NCBI GenBank assembly: GCA_013359265.1
Contig: JABWCD010000010.1
Span: 1 to 64,000, forward strand
Reading direction: 5' to 3'
From: Candidatus Hydrogenedentota bacterium
GTDB taxonomy: Bacteria; Hydrogenedentota; Hydrogenedentia; Hydrogenedentales; SLHB01
DNA length: 64,000 nt
Position 1 is the first letter of the stretch; the number at the start of each line of letters is the position of its first letter. The notes below the pieces were generated by a model. It was not told the origin of the DNA and did no database searches. It saw only the letters and a list, made by a program, of their open reading frames with translations. Shown here one piece after another: positions 1 through 9,314 of the stretch. The position numbers were made by a program, and so were the translations under genes.

Positions 1-97
1 GGGCCGCAGGAGCCGCCGGCGCAGCGGGTGCCGGGTCCTGTGCCCAAGCCGCGCCCGCGAGCAACAGCAACGCCGTTATGGTTCTGCCTGCGTTCAT
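1..97 (-). CDS. N-terminus of an exported protein (truncated by window edge)
   Basis: Only the first 32 codons are inside the window. The ATG at 97 overlaps the TGA stop of the secretin gene (ATGA), so the two are translationally coupled in one operon. The visible residues start MNAGRTITALLLLAGAAWAQ, a typical Sec signal peptide with an AWA-Q cleavage site, followed by a Pro/Ala-rich stretch. The rest of the protein and its function are outside the window. By position it is a further component of the exported-protein operon transcribed leftward. Confidence 0.7.
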   Translation of the reverse strand, partial: MNAGRTITALLLLAGAAWAQDPAPAAPAAPAA

Positions 98-1272
98 TTT
101 TTCCTCGGGCTGCCACCCAGTTCGGACTCGATCCCCCTGCCGTCCGGTCCTTCCCCGATCTCGGCAATACCTTCAGGAATGCTGGTGATGCCGCCGATGA
201 CATTCTCGATTATGTCAGTTGGACGCATCCCCTTCTTTTCGAGTTCCTCGTCCTCCTGCCCTTCTTCTTCGCGTACGGTGTACGCGGGCCGCCATCCCTC
301 GACCTTCACGAAGAACACCAACTCGCGCCGTTGTTCCTCGTTGCTCTTGTTGCCAAGAACCGACGTCGCGCGCCCCCCGAGCAGATTGCCGGGTATCACG
401 CGTTCCGCGAGGCCGACCGTCATGTCCTCGAGTTTTGAAAGCCCCGGCACCGAATCGATGCTCTTCAGCGTTCGATTGCGAAACAATCCGCCGAGAACGA
501 GCACTTGCCCGTGCCGAATCCAGACCTGCGTGTCAACGCTTCGCGTTACGAAGGTGGGGGCAGTAATCTGATTCGCTCCGATCAATTGCTGCTGTTCGGC
601 GACTACGATTTCTTCGCCGAGTTCCTTCACCTCCGCGCGGATGACGCAGTTGAAATAGGTGTCCTCTGTGGTCTGGTAATTCCCGTCGTCGTCGATGACA
701 TCGACTATCTGCACCTGCATGATCACGCCGGTCTTGCGGAACTCCGTCGCCGCGACAACCGTAGTACCCACAACCGTCGGGCTCTCGTACGGATTTTCCT
801 CGACGGTTTCGATCGAGGTGGGCGTGGCCCCGCGGACAGGGACCATCGCGCCAGGCCGCGACAGGATGAACGCCTGGTTTTCCGTCTCCAACGCCTGCAG
901 GACCAGTTCGAGTTCTCCGTCGCTCAAGTGCAATCGGTCAAGGAATACCGTAATCGTTCCTTCCGCATCCAACGGAAACGTGAGGTCAGCCGTGCTGATT
1001 GCGCCGTCACCGTCGGACACGCGCCCGTACGGTTTCGGGTTTCTGTTGCGCGCGTAGAATGCGTTCAAGCCAGTATCGCGGCCTTTGGTCGCCTGGAATT
1101 CAACCACCTTCACGGTGACGTTCGCTTGCTGCGGTGCGTCGGCAGTCAGTGGCGCGGTGCCCGGCGGCACGGGGGGGCGGGCGAATGGCGTCGGGGGTTT
1201 GTCTTGGGCCAAAGCAATCGCCGCCATCGACATCCCGATGGCGAGTGCCAATGCTGTCCGTGCTCCGCGCAT
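94..1272 (-). CDS. Short secretin-domain protein (type II/III secretion or pilus secretin family)
   Basis: 392 residues with an N-terminal signal peptide (about 1-22, ending ALA-Q). The C-terminal half resembles the secretin beta-domain: a GVIMQVQIVDVI strand and the conserved block VWIRHGQVLVLGGLFRNRT followed by VPGLSKL, which matches the family's 'dGq.v.iGGL...VP.L' signature. It is shorter than full GspD/PilQ secretins (usually over 600 residues) and has little room for the N-terminal ring domains. The last 70 residues are acidic and charged. It sits in an operon with a TPR lipoprotein 12 bp upstream, which could act as a pilotin or assembly partner (inference). No secretion ATPase or pseudopilin is visible nearby. 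Confidence 0.7.
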   Translation of the reverse strand: MRGARTALALAIGMSMAAIALAQDKPPTPFARPPVPPGTAPLTADAPQQANVTVKVVEFQATKGRDTGLNAFYARNRNPKPYGRVSDGDGAISTADLTFPLDAEGTITVFLDRLHLSDGELELVLQALETENQAFILSRPGAMVPVRGATPTSIETVEENPYESPTVVGTTVVAATEFRKTGVIMQVQIVDVIDDDGNYQTTEDTYFNCVIRAEVKELGEEIVVAEQQQLIGANQITAPTFVTRSVDTQVWIRHGQVLVLGGLFRNRTLKSIDSVPGLSKLEDMTVGLAERVIPGNLLGGRATSVLGNKSNEEQRRELVFFVKVEGWRPAYTVREEEGQEDEELEKKGMRPTDIIENVIGGITSIPEGIAEIGEGPDGRGIESELGGSPRKK

Positions 1273-1284
1273 TACTTTGGACCC

Positions 1285-2289
1285 TTACTTGCTCGCCGCC
1301 ACGCACTCGTAGCGTTGTACTTCTTCGATATTGTCAAAGTTGCTGAATCGCGAACTGAACGCCCGGATTTCGCCCGGGTTCATTCGCCCGATGTGAACGG
1401 TGTTCGTGTCATACACCATATTGCCGAATCCATAGACGGTAATAATCACTTCCACGCCGTATAAGACGCTTGAACTCTGGTTCACAACCTGGCCCGTCAC
1501 GGCGTAGTAGAGCGGTTCTCTCGTAAACAGGTCCTTTCCACTCTTGAAGGATGCCGTATTGAACACGAACAACGGCTGACGCTCCGTCTCGCGCCGTTGA
1601 ATCTCGGACGGCGTCAGCACCACATATCCACCCTGGGGCAGCCGCGCAATGCGGTCGCGCAGCTCCACGTCATCGGCCCGCTCGGGGTGCGCCCTCAGCA
1701 CGTCGTTGTAAATCCTCGCGGCGCTCTCGTAGTCGCCGCGCGTCCATAAGACGTTTGCGAGTTTCATCAGAAGCGCAACGTCCTGCGGGTTTTGCTGTAG
1801 CTGGGCGGACAATTCCTTCACGACAGCGTCCATCTCCTCGGCGGTCTGGTACTTTTCCCGGTACTCCCTTTCGAGCGCATCCATCTCGTTTCTGGCATTT
1901 GCCGCGTACCGCCCTTCGGGCGCGAGACGGAGGTACTCCTCGTACATTTCCAACGACTCGGGGTAGCTGCCGACCTTGGCATATGCCACAGCCAGCCAGT
2001 ACCGCGCATCGAAGGCGGGCTTCGACGTGGGTGCACTGCTGATCACGTGCAACAACTGGGGAATAGCCGCGGTCGTATCGCCGGCTTGGATGCGTCTACG
2101 GGCCTGGTCAACGTTTCCGGCGTTTGAGCTGGTGCCGGTCGTGGGACCATTAAGGCCGTGATTGTTGGGTTTGCCCCCGGTGTAGCCCGGCGTCGACTGG
2201 CACCCGGAGAAGACCAAGACCATCGCTCCCATCGCGCCGACTAGACCCAGTTGGAGCACCCGCCAGCCCTGTGGCGTTGCGTAAGGCAT
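1285..2289 (-). CDS. TPR-repeat lipoprotein
   Basis: 334 residues. The ATG at 2289 is preceded by GGGGGAAGCG and begins a lipoprotein signal peptide (MPYATPQGWRV...) with the lipobox VFSGC, so the longer upstream open frame is not used. After a Gly/Asn/Thr-rich linker come tetratricopeptide-type helices (about residues 55-200), with motifs such as FDARYWLAVAYAKVGSYPES and VLWTRGDYESAARIYNDVL. The C-terminal third is a beta-rich region of unknown type. TPR lipoproteins often work in assembly of envelope machines, and the adjacent secretin gene fits that role, but the partner is an inference. Confidence 0.75.
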   Translation of the reverse strand: MPYATPQGWRVLQLGLVGAMGAMVLVFSGCQSTPGYTGGKPNNHGLNGPTTGTSSNAGNVDQARRRIQAGDTTAAIPQLLHVISSAPTSKPAFDARYWLAVAYAKVGSYPESLEMYEEYLRLAPEGRYAANARNEMDALEREYREKYQTAEEMDAVVKELSAQLQQNPQDVALLMKLANVLWTRGDYESAARIYNDVLRAHPERADDVELRDRIARLPQGGYVVLTPSEIQRRETERQPLFVFNTASFKSGKDLFTREPLYYAVTGQVVNQSSSVLYGVEVIITVYGFGNMVYDTNTVHIGRMNPGEIRAFSSRFSNFDNIEEVQRYECVAASK

Positions 2290-2308
2290 TCGCTTCCCCC
2301 GGATCTGG

Positions 2309-2845
2309 CTAATTGCCGGCCGAATCAGACTTGGGCTGCTTCTCGGCCTTCTTTTCGGCCTTTGGTTCGGCCTTCGCCGTGCGGCTGTCGCCTTCATCCG
2401 ACTTTTCGTTCTTGCCGGACTTCTTGGCCTTGGCGATCTTGGATCCGCCTTCAATCTTGGAAACGACCAAAGGAGTGACGTCGTCCGCCGGAATAGCAGG
2501 TGTAAGCGACGCCAAGTAACCACGTTGCGCAATCAGGTCATACTCGGTGTCCTGGCCTACTTCCGTAATTGCGCGCGTAGACCGGTCCGTCGCCTGGTTC
2601 AAAAGAATCCAGTACTTGCCCGTGCCGCGCTCGACACGGTCCTTCTTCATCTGCCTGTATTCGGGCGTGACCTTGAGTACGGCGTCGTAATCGACTTCCG
2701 CCGGTTTCTCAAAGCCCGCGGTGGATCCCCAAAAGACCTTCTTCGAGTCCACCTGGTCTGCCGGAATGGAGCAGAGCTGGGCAAACGCCGCGGTGGCAGT
2801 CATGACAACTACCAACGCCACCCTCGCGTTAATCGTGCTCTTCAT
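2309..2845 (-). CDS. Secreted protein with Lys/Glu-rich C-terminal tail
   Basis: 178 residues. The signal peptide (residues 1-22) ends AFA-Q. The central part (about 25-120) is a small domain I do not recognise, containing an LCSIPADQVD start and a KYWILLNQ segment. The last 50 residues are a low-complexity run of Lys, Ala, Glu and Ser. It is the first gene of the leftward operon, 19 bp before the TPR lipoprotein, and a promoter lies about 75-100 bp upstream. Function unknown. Confidence 0.6.
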   Translation of the reverse strand: MKSTINARVALVVVMTATAAFAQLCSIPADQVDSKKVFWGSTAGFEKPAEVDYDAVLKVTPEYRQMKKDRVERGTGKYWILLNQATDRSTRAITEVGQDTEYDLIAQRGYLASLTPAIPADDVTPLVVSKIEGGSKIAKAKKSGKNEKSDEGDSRTAKAEPKAEKKAEKQPKSDSAGN

Positions 2846-2918
2846 GGCTCAGTACCTCATGGCGCTACCGACGAGTGATACGCCTGACTGCCGGAAAACT
2901 TTCCCATCCCTTCCGGAT

Positions 2919-2948
2919 AGCCTAACGTTCTGGATGTGACCTTGTCAA
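2919..2948 (-). promoter_or_regulatory. Sigma-70-type promoter for the leftward secretin operon
   Basis: On the minus strand a TTGACA -35 box is followed after 18 bp by TAGGCT. A second TTGACA lies 10 bp further upstream, and GTCAAC/GTTGAC half-sites flank it (2944-2949 and 2961-2966), so the -35 region is also a small dyad. The predicted leader is about 65 nt. The -35 is consensus; the -10 is only fair. Confidence 0.4.
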
Positions 2949-2966
2949 CCCTTGTCAAGAGTTGAC

Positions 2967-3385
2967 TCGGCGTCTCCCTACTTCCGCATCACGGGTCGGA
3001 GTGGCGCGTTCCGTACGCCTTTTTCGTCCCTTTTCCCCTGCAAATGGCCCATAAACCCAATGGTTTATTGCCAAGTCTTAAAGGCTGTATACCTCGTTCC
3101 GCGGCAGAGTTTCACGATTTCTGAAATAAAACTTGGCATTCGGCTGCGTCGCGCCGTATGTATGTACCGACAAAAGACATAGGCATCACACGGGCGATAT
3201 GCGAAAATTGCTAATGAGCGGACTTTTTTTCCTATTCGGTTCATTCTCCGGCCAGTCGAAAGCAGTCAATCGTAACTAATTATAAACAATTAACTTACAA
3301 AGATTTGCGCGTACGATGCAATATCGGCGACCTCGTCAGTAGCGCTTGTTCAGTCAACAACTTATGCAAGTCAACCGTTATGGCT
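2967..3385. other. Divergent intergenic region, no convincing gene
   Basis: About 420 bp between the secretin operon and the GH42-like gene. It is richer in A+T than its surroundings, especially 3210-3310. It holds one clear hairpin-forming dyad, ATAAACC-CAAT-GGTTTAT at 3051-3068, bracketed by TGGC/GCCA. Short open frames across it lack ribosome-binding sites. I see no RNA gene. Confidence 0.4.
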
Positions 3386-3414
3386 TTGACAGCAGTCGAA
3401 CTTCACTCTACAAT
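3386..3414 (+). promoter_or_regulatory. Near-consensus sigma-70 promoter for the GH42-like gene
   Basis: TTGACA (3386-3391), a 17-bp spacer and TACAAT (3409-3414). Transcription should start near 3421. That places the longest possible start of the following gene (3305) upstream of the promoter and supports the ATG at 3455. Confidence 0.65.
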
Positions 3415-3454
3415 GCGGGGTACTATGCATCCCTTGCGGGGAAGGATACTCAAG

Positions 3455-6079
3455 ATGGTGCGCAGTTCGGTCTCCATGGCACTGCTGCTGGTGTATCCGG
3501 GCCTTCTCGCTGCAAACGAGGCAACGCTCAGGACCGACCAACAGCGGCTCTGGATAGCGCGAAAGCCGACCCCGGAATCGCGTCACGCGAACCTCCAGTG
3601 CAGTTTCGCGCCGCAGCACGAGTTGCCGGCCGAAATCTCATTCGAGTGCCAGATCTCTGCGCCGCAAGCCATCGACGAAACGCATCTGGTACTCACGATT
3701 CGTGACCCCGCGGGAAAACCCATCCACATTGGGGAGATTCGTCGTGACTTGGCCAAGAAGACGGCCCTGGCAAAATTCACTTGGGAGCCAACGGGGCTGC
3801 CGGATGGCGAATATACAGCGGAATTCGATCTCCATACGCGTCCGGGCGGCGAACTGGCGAAAGCTGCGCTTTCCTTGTCATTTCTGACGGGTTCGAGTAT
3901 TCAATCCCGGATCGGCGCCGTGAAAGCTGAAGCGCACAAGGTCCGTCAGGCCCTGGACGCCCTCGCGAGGACCGGCACGCGCCCGGCATATGCGACGCTG
4001 CATACCACCATTTTGGAGGATTACGTAGCGCATGCCGAATCCGCGTTGGCAGCGGGCGACTGGCCGCGCGCTCACGAGTTTGCCGCATACCTAGGCGAGT
4101 TGGGCACGACCGCGCGACTGGAATTGAGCTTGGTTACGCCGAGTACAGCGGCGACATGGCCGGGCGGGTCTTCCCCCGCGTCGAGAATGAGCCTGGCAGA
4201 GGGAGCGCTGCTCTCGAATGGTATGCCGGAGTACTTGTTTGGTGCGTCCGCGCGCGACAAGGCATCGAATGCGCCAGCACTGTTGGAGCGATATGGACTC
4301 GGTCTGTCGGTACTTCCCGTTTCCCCCGCTGACACCCTGGCCGATTCGTCGGAGCTGACTGCATTTGCGGGCGCGTTGAGTGAGTACTTGGACGAGGCCG
4401 AACGGCGTGGCATCCGGGTAATTTTGGATTTGGCGCTCGAGAATCTGCCGGCATGGGCCCAATCGCCCGCAATGGATGCGCCGGAGAATAGCAGTTTCAG
4501 CTACGACCTGATGGCCGACGAGGCCCGTGCGCTGCTGTCCCGACATATCCGAGCAGCGTTGGCGGCGGCCCAGGACCATCCTAACGTGCTGAGCGTGTTG
4601 CTCGCGCGGGACCCCGCGTTACGGCTTCGCGAAACTACGCTGCGCGAGGGACTGATTGACCTCGCCCGGGCGCGGTACCGCGAGTACGATTTGATGAATC
4701 GCCGTTGGCGCACCAGGTACATGAGCTTTGACGAGATTCAGATCGATTGGGCGTCGCGCCACACCGCGTATCTGTACGATCTGCAGACGTATCACCAGGA
4801 GTTGGGGACGCAGTTTTTTGCCTGGCTCGCCGCGCAAGCGCGCGACGCCGCTCCCGGGCTGCCGGTCGAAGTGCGATTTGCCGATACGGTGTTCGAACCG
4901 GGCGAGTCTACGCGCGGCATCGACCGCGAATCGATACTCCAACTGCTCGACATCGGCGGCAGCTCTCCGTCCCAGGATCTTGCGGGGAACGGACTGGCGC
5001 TCGGGCCGCCGCGCCAAGCGGCCTGCTACGCGCTGCTGCGCTCATTGCGGCCGGCGGCGCCGATCGTCAACAGCGACGATCGCTTCACGTTACCCGATGG
5101 CGTTGTCGGACGGTCGGCTTACGGCCGTGTCCGCGCCATGATGTGGGAAGCAATAATCGCGGGCCTTGACGCATCCGCGATCCAGTTGGGCACGCCAGGC
5201 CAGGGTCGTGACGGCATATTGGCCCGCCCCGAATTGCTGGACGCATATGCAACCACGAATTTGGACATCAACCGGCTCGCGCCAATTGTCAGGGCGCTTC
5301 AAGACGCGCAGGCCCCCGTCCGAATTTTATGGAGTACCTCGTCGAAGATGTTCGCGCAGGGCGAGCCGTACGTCGCGTCCGCGTTGCGGGCATACGAGGG
5401 CTGTTCGAATTTTGGCGCGCACACGCTGTTTATCAGCGAGCGCGAGTGTGAGCGCAACGGGTTGGACGGCGTACAAGTACTGGTCGTCCCGAAGGCGCTT
5501 GCGTTGTCGGATGACGCCTTCCACGCAATAGACCGCTATATCGAGCGCGGGGGCGTCATCGTTCGCCAGGGAAACCCCTTCCCGTACGACCAACAGGGTA
5601 TTTCCCGGACAGATACGGTGACCGTTTCCAAGCGCACAATCCTGATGCGCAGCGAAGATACAGCGCGCGCCTATCTCGATGCGCTTGATGCGGCATACGC
5701 GTTGGACGGGATGGGATCGCCGCCGCGGCCCGTGAACGATTTCGGTTATCCCATCGACGGCATGAAGTCGCGCTTCGCGGTGTACGAACGCGTACCGTAC
5801 CTGTATCTGATTAACCTGCGCGAAACGCCCGTGCGCGTGAAACTGCACGGTCCGTATGCCGCCGGCGCCGATCTCGTTTCAGGCAATCGCGTTGAGTTTC
5901 CCGACGCCATCGAACCGTTGACGCCGATGCTCATTCAATTGGATGGAGATACGGCGCCCGCCAAAGTCGCCAGTAATGAGGCCGACGAAACCACGCCGTC
6001 CGTCGAACTGAAACCAGTCGTCGACGAATCCGAACGCGAAGTCGTTACGGTGCGTCCCGCGATGCGGCACGGGCGCTGA
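3455..6079 (+). CDS. Secreted GH42-like (beta-galactosidase fold) protein, probably catalytically degenerate
   Basis: 874 residues from the ATG at 3455, chosen because AAGGA lies 8 nt upstream, the promoter is just before it and a signal peptide follows (MVRSSVSMALLLVYPGLLAA). Roughly residues 35-150 look like an Ig-like sandwich. About 245-620 resembles the GH42 TIM barrel (GIRVILDLALENLPAWAQ; later MMWEAIIAGLDASAIQLG). About 625-760 resembles the trimerisation domain (VLVVPKALALSDDAFHAIDR then IERGGVIV). In GH42 the acid/base lies in an Asn-Glu pair after strand 4; the equivalent here reads VLSVLLARDPALR with no Glu, so hydrolysis is doubtful. It is monocistronic before polX. Confidence 0.6.
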   Translation: MVRSSVSMALLLVYPGLLAANEATLRTDQQRLWIARKPTPESRHANLQCSFAPQHELPAEISFECQISAPQAIDETHLVLTIRDPAGKPIHIGEIRRDLAKKTALAKFTWEPTGLPDGEYTAEFDLHTRPGGELAKAALSLSFLTGSSIQSRIGAVKAEAHKVRQALDALARTGTRPAYATLHTTILEDYVAHAESALAAGDWPRAHEFAAYLGELGTTARLELSLVTPSTAATWPGGSSPASRMSLAEGALLSNGMPEYLFGASARDKASNAPALLERYGLGLSVLPVSPADTLADSSELTAFAGALSEYLDEAERRGIRVILDLALENLPAWAQSPAMDAPENSSFSYDLMADEARALLSRHIRAALAAAQDHPNVLSVLLARDPALRLRETTLREGLIDLARARYREYDLMNRRWRTRYMSFDEIQIDWASRHTAYLYDLQTYHQELGTQFFAWLAAQARDAAPGLPVEVRFADTVFEPGESTRGIDRESILQLLDIGGSSPSQDLAGNGLALGPPRQAACYALLRSLRPAAPIVNSDDRFTLPDGVVGRSAYGRVRAMMWEAIIAGLDASAIQLGTPGQGRDGILARPELLDAYATTNLDINRLAPIVRALQDAQAPVRILWSTSSKMFAQGEPYVASALRAYEGCSNFGAHTLFISERECERNGLDGVQVLVVPKALALSDDAFHAIDRYIERGGVIVRQGNPFPYDQQGISRTDTVTVSKRTILMRSEDTARAYLDALDAAYALDGMGSPPRPVNDFGYPIDGMKSRFAVYERVPYLYLINLRETPVRVKLHGPYAAGADLVSGNRVEFPDAIEPLTPMLIQLDGDTAPAKVASNEADETTPSVELKPVVDESEREVVTVRPAMRHGR

Positions 6080-6226
6080 TACGACTTTTCCCTCAGCCTG
6101 AACAGGCCCGCAGAACCCGGTTCCGAGCCGTCATGGGCTGACCTCAATCGCCGTTTGCTTGTTGCCGTTGTTGTGCGGGCGCCGAGCATTGTGCTTTCCT
6201 ACTCGATAGCCACCTTCGAGGAAACC

Positions 6227-7930
6227 ATGACCAAGAAAGCTGTTGCTGCCGTCTTAGAAGAGATTGCGGTCCTACTCGAGTTGTCCGGGGAGAATCCGTT
6301 CAAGGCTCGGTCGTATACGAATGTCGCGCGGGCGCTCGAGCAACACGAGGAGGATATCGACACACTCGTGCGCGAGAAGCGATTGCGCCAGATTAAGGGA
6401 GTTGGCGACGCGCTGGAGCAGAAGATTGAGGAGTTGGTCACGACCGGGAAACTTGGTTACCACGAGGAACTGCGCGCGCGGTTTCCCGAGTCCTTATTCG
6501 AATTGTTCAAGATTCCCGGGCTGGGCGCGAAGCGAATCAAGACGCTTTACGAGGACATGAAGATTGAGACGCTCGTCCAACTTGAAAACGCCTGCACGCG
6601 CGGGACCATCGCCGAATTGAAAGGGTTCGGCGACAAGATGCAGCAGAAGATCCTCGATGGCATCACGTTTGCCCGGCGGCATCAGGGAATGTTTCACGTG
6701 CACAAAGCCCTTGCCGAAGCGACCCGGTTGCGCGATTGGCTCACGAAAGAAACATCGGTAATCCGAATCGAAATCGCCGGGAGCCTGCGCCGGCGCAAGG
6801 AAGTGATCAAGGACATTGATATTGTCGCGTCTTCAAAGAAGCCGGAAGCATTAATGAAGCGGTTCGTCGAGGCGGAGGGCGTCGACCATATCACTGGCCA
6901 CGGCGAAACGAAATCGAGCGTAGTCCTTAAATCGGGGATTGCCGCCGATCTGCGCGTGGTGACCGACGAGGAATTTCCGTACGCGCTGCACCACTTCACC
7001 GGCAGCAAGGACCACAACGTGGCAATGCGTCAACGCGCGAAAGACCGCCACCTCAAGATGAACGAGTACGGGCTGTTTAGCGGCGACACGCTGGTCAAGT
7101 GCAAAGACGAAACGGCCATTTTCAAAAAGCTCGGATTGCCGTACATACCACCCGAGCTGCGTGAGGATTTGGGCGAACTGGAACTGGAGCAGACACCGCG
7201 CCTAGTGGAGCAGGGCGATCTAGTCGGCCTGATCCATTGCCACTCGACGTACAGCGACGGGACGGCGACGATCGAGCAAATGGCCCGCGCCGCAAAGGAC
7301 CGCGGATATAAATACATGGTGCTGGCGGACCACAGTCAAACGGCTGCGTACGCGGGCGGGCTTGTTCCGGCGGCCGTGAGGAAGCAGCACAAGGAAATCG
7401 ATTCGATCAACGACAAACTGAAAGGGTTTCGCGTTTTCAAATGCATTGAGTCGGATATTCGCGCGGACGGATCGCTTGACTACGACGATGACCTGCTCAA
7501 GAGTTTTGAGTTGATCATCGCCTCCGTGCACAGCGGGTTGACGATGACCGAGGCCGAAGCGACGAAGCGCGTGGTCAAGGCCATCGAGAATCCGTACTCG
7601 GCAATCTTGGGCCATTTGACGGGCCGACTGCTGCTCGCGCGCGAAGGGTATCCGCTCGACATGGAGAAGGTCGTTGACGCATGCGTGCGAAACCGCGTTG
7701 CCATAGAAATCAACGCCAATCCGCACCGGCTCGATATGGACTGGCGGCACATCAGGCGCGCGCGCGACCAGGGCGCGATGTTCAGCATCGGTCCGGACGC
7801 GCACAGCATCGAAGGGATCGACGACGTGCAGTACGGTGTTGGAATTGCCCGGAAGGGATGGCTAGGTCCGGAACATCTCATCAACTGTATGAGCGCGGAA
7901 AGGCTCATCGCTTGGCGCAAAGGAAACTAG
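6227..7930 (+). CDS. polX: DNA polymerase X family with PHP domain (PolX)
   Basis: 567 residues, the usual length for bacterial PolX. The ATG at 6227 follows GAGGAAACC; the open frame continues upstream without a better start. Order: N-terminal helix-hairpin-helix segment (to about 110), a second HhH (LKGFGDKMQQ), the nucleotidyltransferase core with GSLRRRKE (185-192) and the catalytic Asp pair DID (196-198), then a C-terminal PHP phosphoesterase domain with HCHSTYSDG near 337, LADHSQ and later metal-ligand motifs. The family fills short gaps and has 3'-5' exonuclease activity through PHP, which fits base-excision repair. It is directly followed by endonuclease III with 1 bp between them. 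Confidence 0.92.
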   Translation: MTKKAVAAVLEEIAVLLELSGENPFKARSYTNVARALEQHEEDIDTLVREKRLRQIKGVGDALEQKIEELVTTGKLGYHEELRARFPESLFELFKIPGLGAKRIKTLYEDMKIETLVQLENACTRGTIAELKGFGDKMQQKILDGITFARRHQGMFHVHKALAEATRLRDWLTKETSVIRIEIAGSLRRRKEVIKDIDIVASSKKPEALMKRFVEAEGVDHITGHGETKSSVVLKSGIAADLRVVTDEEFPYALHHFTGSKDHNVAMRQRAKDRHLKMNEYGLFSGDTLVKCKDETAIFKKLGLPYIPPELREDLGELELEQTPRLVEQGDLVGLIHCHSTYSDGTATIEQMARAAKDRGYKYMVLADHSQTAAYAGGLVPAAVRKQHKEIDSINDKLKGFRVFKCIESDIRADGSLDYDDDLLKSFELIIASVHSGLTMTEAEATKRVVKAIENPYSAILGHLTGRLLLAREGYPLDMEKVVDACVRNRVAIEINANPHRLDMDWRHIRRARDQGAMFSIGPDAHSIEGIDDVQYGVGIARKGWLGPEHLINCMSAERLIAWRKGN

Positions 7931-7931
7931 C

Positions 7932-8609
7932 GTGCCGTCGTTCAAGCAGACACAATCCGCCAATCGCGAACGCGCCGCGCAAGTGCTCGAACGATTGCGC
8001 CTGCAATACCCCGATGCGACGTGCTCGCTCGACTTCAAGGAACCTCTACAACTGATGATCGCGACCATCCTGGCCGCGCAATGCACCGACGAACGTGTCA
8101 ACATCGTCACCAAATCGCTCTTCAAACGGTTCAAGAAACCGCAAGACTACCTGAACGCGAACGACGGCGAATTGGAGGAGGCGATTCATTCGTGCGGGTT
8201 CTATCGCCAAAAGGCGAAAAGCATACGCAGCGCGTGCGCGAAGATCATCGAGAATTACGGGGGGAAAGTCCCGGGCACGATGGAAGAATTGCTTACACTG
8301 GACGGCGTGGGACGCAAGACCGCAAACGTGATTCTCGGCGAATGTTTCGGTGTCCCCGGCGTCATCGTTGATACCCACTGCACGCGCTTGACGAACCGCC
8401 TGGGCTTTACCAAGAGCGACGATCCGAAAGTGATCGAACAAGACATTATGAAGATCGTTCCGCGGGACGAGTGGAACACATTCTCCCACTGCATGGTATT
8501 CCACGGCCGCGCCATCTGCAGCGCTCGCGCGCCCCTCTGTTCGCAATGCCCTGTGAAGGACCTCTGCCCGTTCCCGAGCACCGCGCAAGGGAAGAAGATT
8601 GCGAGATAG
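7932..8609 (+). CDS. nth: Endonuclease III (DNA glycosylase/AP lyase)
   Basis: 225 residues from a GTG at 7932, with AAAGGAAA located in the end of polX. HhH-GPD fold: LDGVGRKTANV carries the catalytic Lys129, and VDTHC carries the catalytic Asp147. The C-terminal 4Fe-4S cluster loop has Cys196, 203, 206 and 212 in the canonical C-x6-C-x2-C-x5-C spacing. It removes oxidised pyrimidines and nicks the abasic site. Its tight coupling to PolX suggests one base-excision-repair transcription unit. Confidence 0.95.
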   Translation: MPSFKQTQSANRERAAQVLERLRLQYPDATCSLDFKEPLQLMIATILAAQCTDERVNIVTKSLFKRFKKPQDYLNANDGELEEAIHSCGFYRQKAKSIRSACAKIIENYGGKVPGTMEELLTLDGVGRKTANVILGECFGVPGVIVDTHCTRLTNRLGFTKSDDPKVIEQDIMKIVPRDEWNTFSHCMVFHGRAICSARAPLCSQCPVKDLCPFPSTAQGKKIAR

Positions 8610-8615
8610 GCGGCA

Positions 8616-9314
8616 ATGGCCGGGCCAAGTACAAACAAGAAAATCGCGGGGGTTGGCGCGTACGTCTTCGTCGTGCTGCTCGTCGACGCGCTCGCGGCGA
8701 CTGGGGCGCGCTGGCGACTGGATGTCGGCGTTGTGGACTTTACCGTCAACTGGTCAGTCTTCTTGTGGCGCGGCGATGGATCATTGTCACAGTTTGATTT
8801 CTTCAAGTTTGTTTTTTGGCTTGTGATTCCGGCCACGTTCAGTTTTCGCACGCTGGATTGGGGCTATTTCGGGTTCGCGCGATGGAAGCGTGCCGACGTG
8901 CCCCTCCTCATCGCAATGGGTGCGGTGGGCTTAGCATGCGTACTCGCCATTCTATTCATTCCGCAATTGCGTGAATACTATCACTCACGCGCTGACGCAT
9001 CGTGGAGCGAAAAACTCGCCGCACTGCGCCAGATGGCGCTGTGGAACATCTCGTGGCTGCCGGGTTGGGAGTTCTTGCATCGGTACTTCCTGTTGCGACC
9101 GTTCGTAGAGCGTTGGCCGAAATGGGGGTGGGTTGTCGTCCCGGTTTCGGAAGCGCTCTACCATCTTCAGAAGGACCCCATCGAAATGGCGGCCATGTTT
9201 GTCGCGGGCATCGTATTCACGCTGTGGACCGTTGCGCGCAAGAACCTCATGCTTCCGTTGATCGTGCACGCCGCGGTGGAGGTGGGGCTTGCGGTGTTCC
9301 TTGTGTTGGTCTAA
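8616..9314 (+). CDS. CPBP-family intramembrane metalloprotease-like protein
   Basis: 232 residues and about six membrane segments. The conserved CPBP/Abi motifs are recognisable though not perfect: GWEFLHRYFL takes the place of the EExxxR motif, SEALYHL the second, and LPLIVHAAVE the HxxxD/N motif. It begins 6 bp after nth in the same direction. Its stop overlaps the stop of the convergent membrane-protein gene by three bases. Such proteins process membrane substrates or prenylated proteins; the substrate here is unknown. The single Glu in the first motif leaves activity uncertain. Confidence 0.65.
   Translation: MAGPSTNKKIAGVGAYVFVVLLVDALAATGARWRLDVGVVDFTVNWSVFLWRGDGSLSQFDFFKFVFWLVIPATFSFRTLDWGYFGFARWKRADVPLLIAMGAVGLACVLAILFIPQLREYYHSRADASWSEKLAALRQMALWNISWLPGWEFLHRYFLLRPFVERWPKWGWVVVPVSEALYHLQKDPIEMAAMFVAGIVFTLWTVARKNLMLPLIVHAAVEVGLAVFLVLV

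Noticed and set aside
2952-3182. 76-codon plus-strand frame in the divergent region
   Set aside because: No ribosome site, no recognisable features, and it contains the ATAAACC/GGTTTAT hairpin.
3305-3454. N-terminal extension of the GH42-like gene
   Set aside because: It crosses a near-consensus promoter at 3386-3414 and lacks a ribosome site; the ATG at 3455 has both a ribosome site and a signal peptide.
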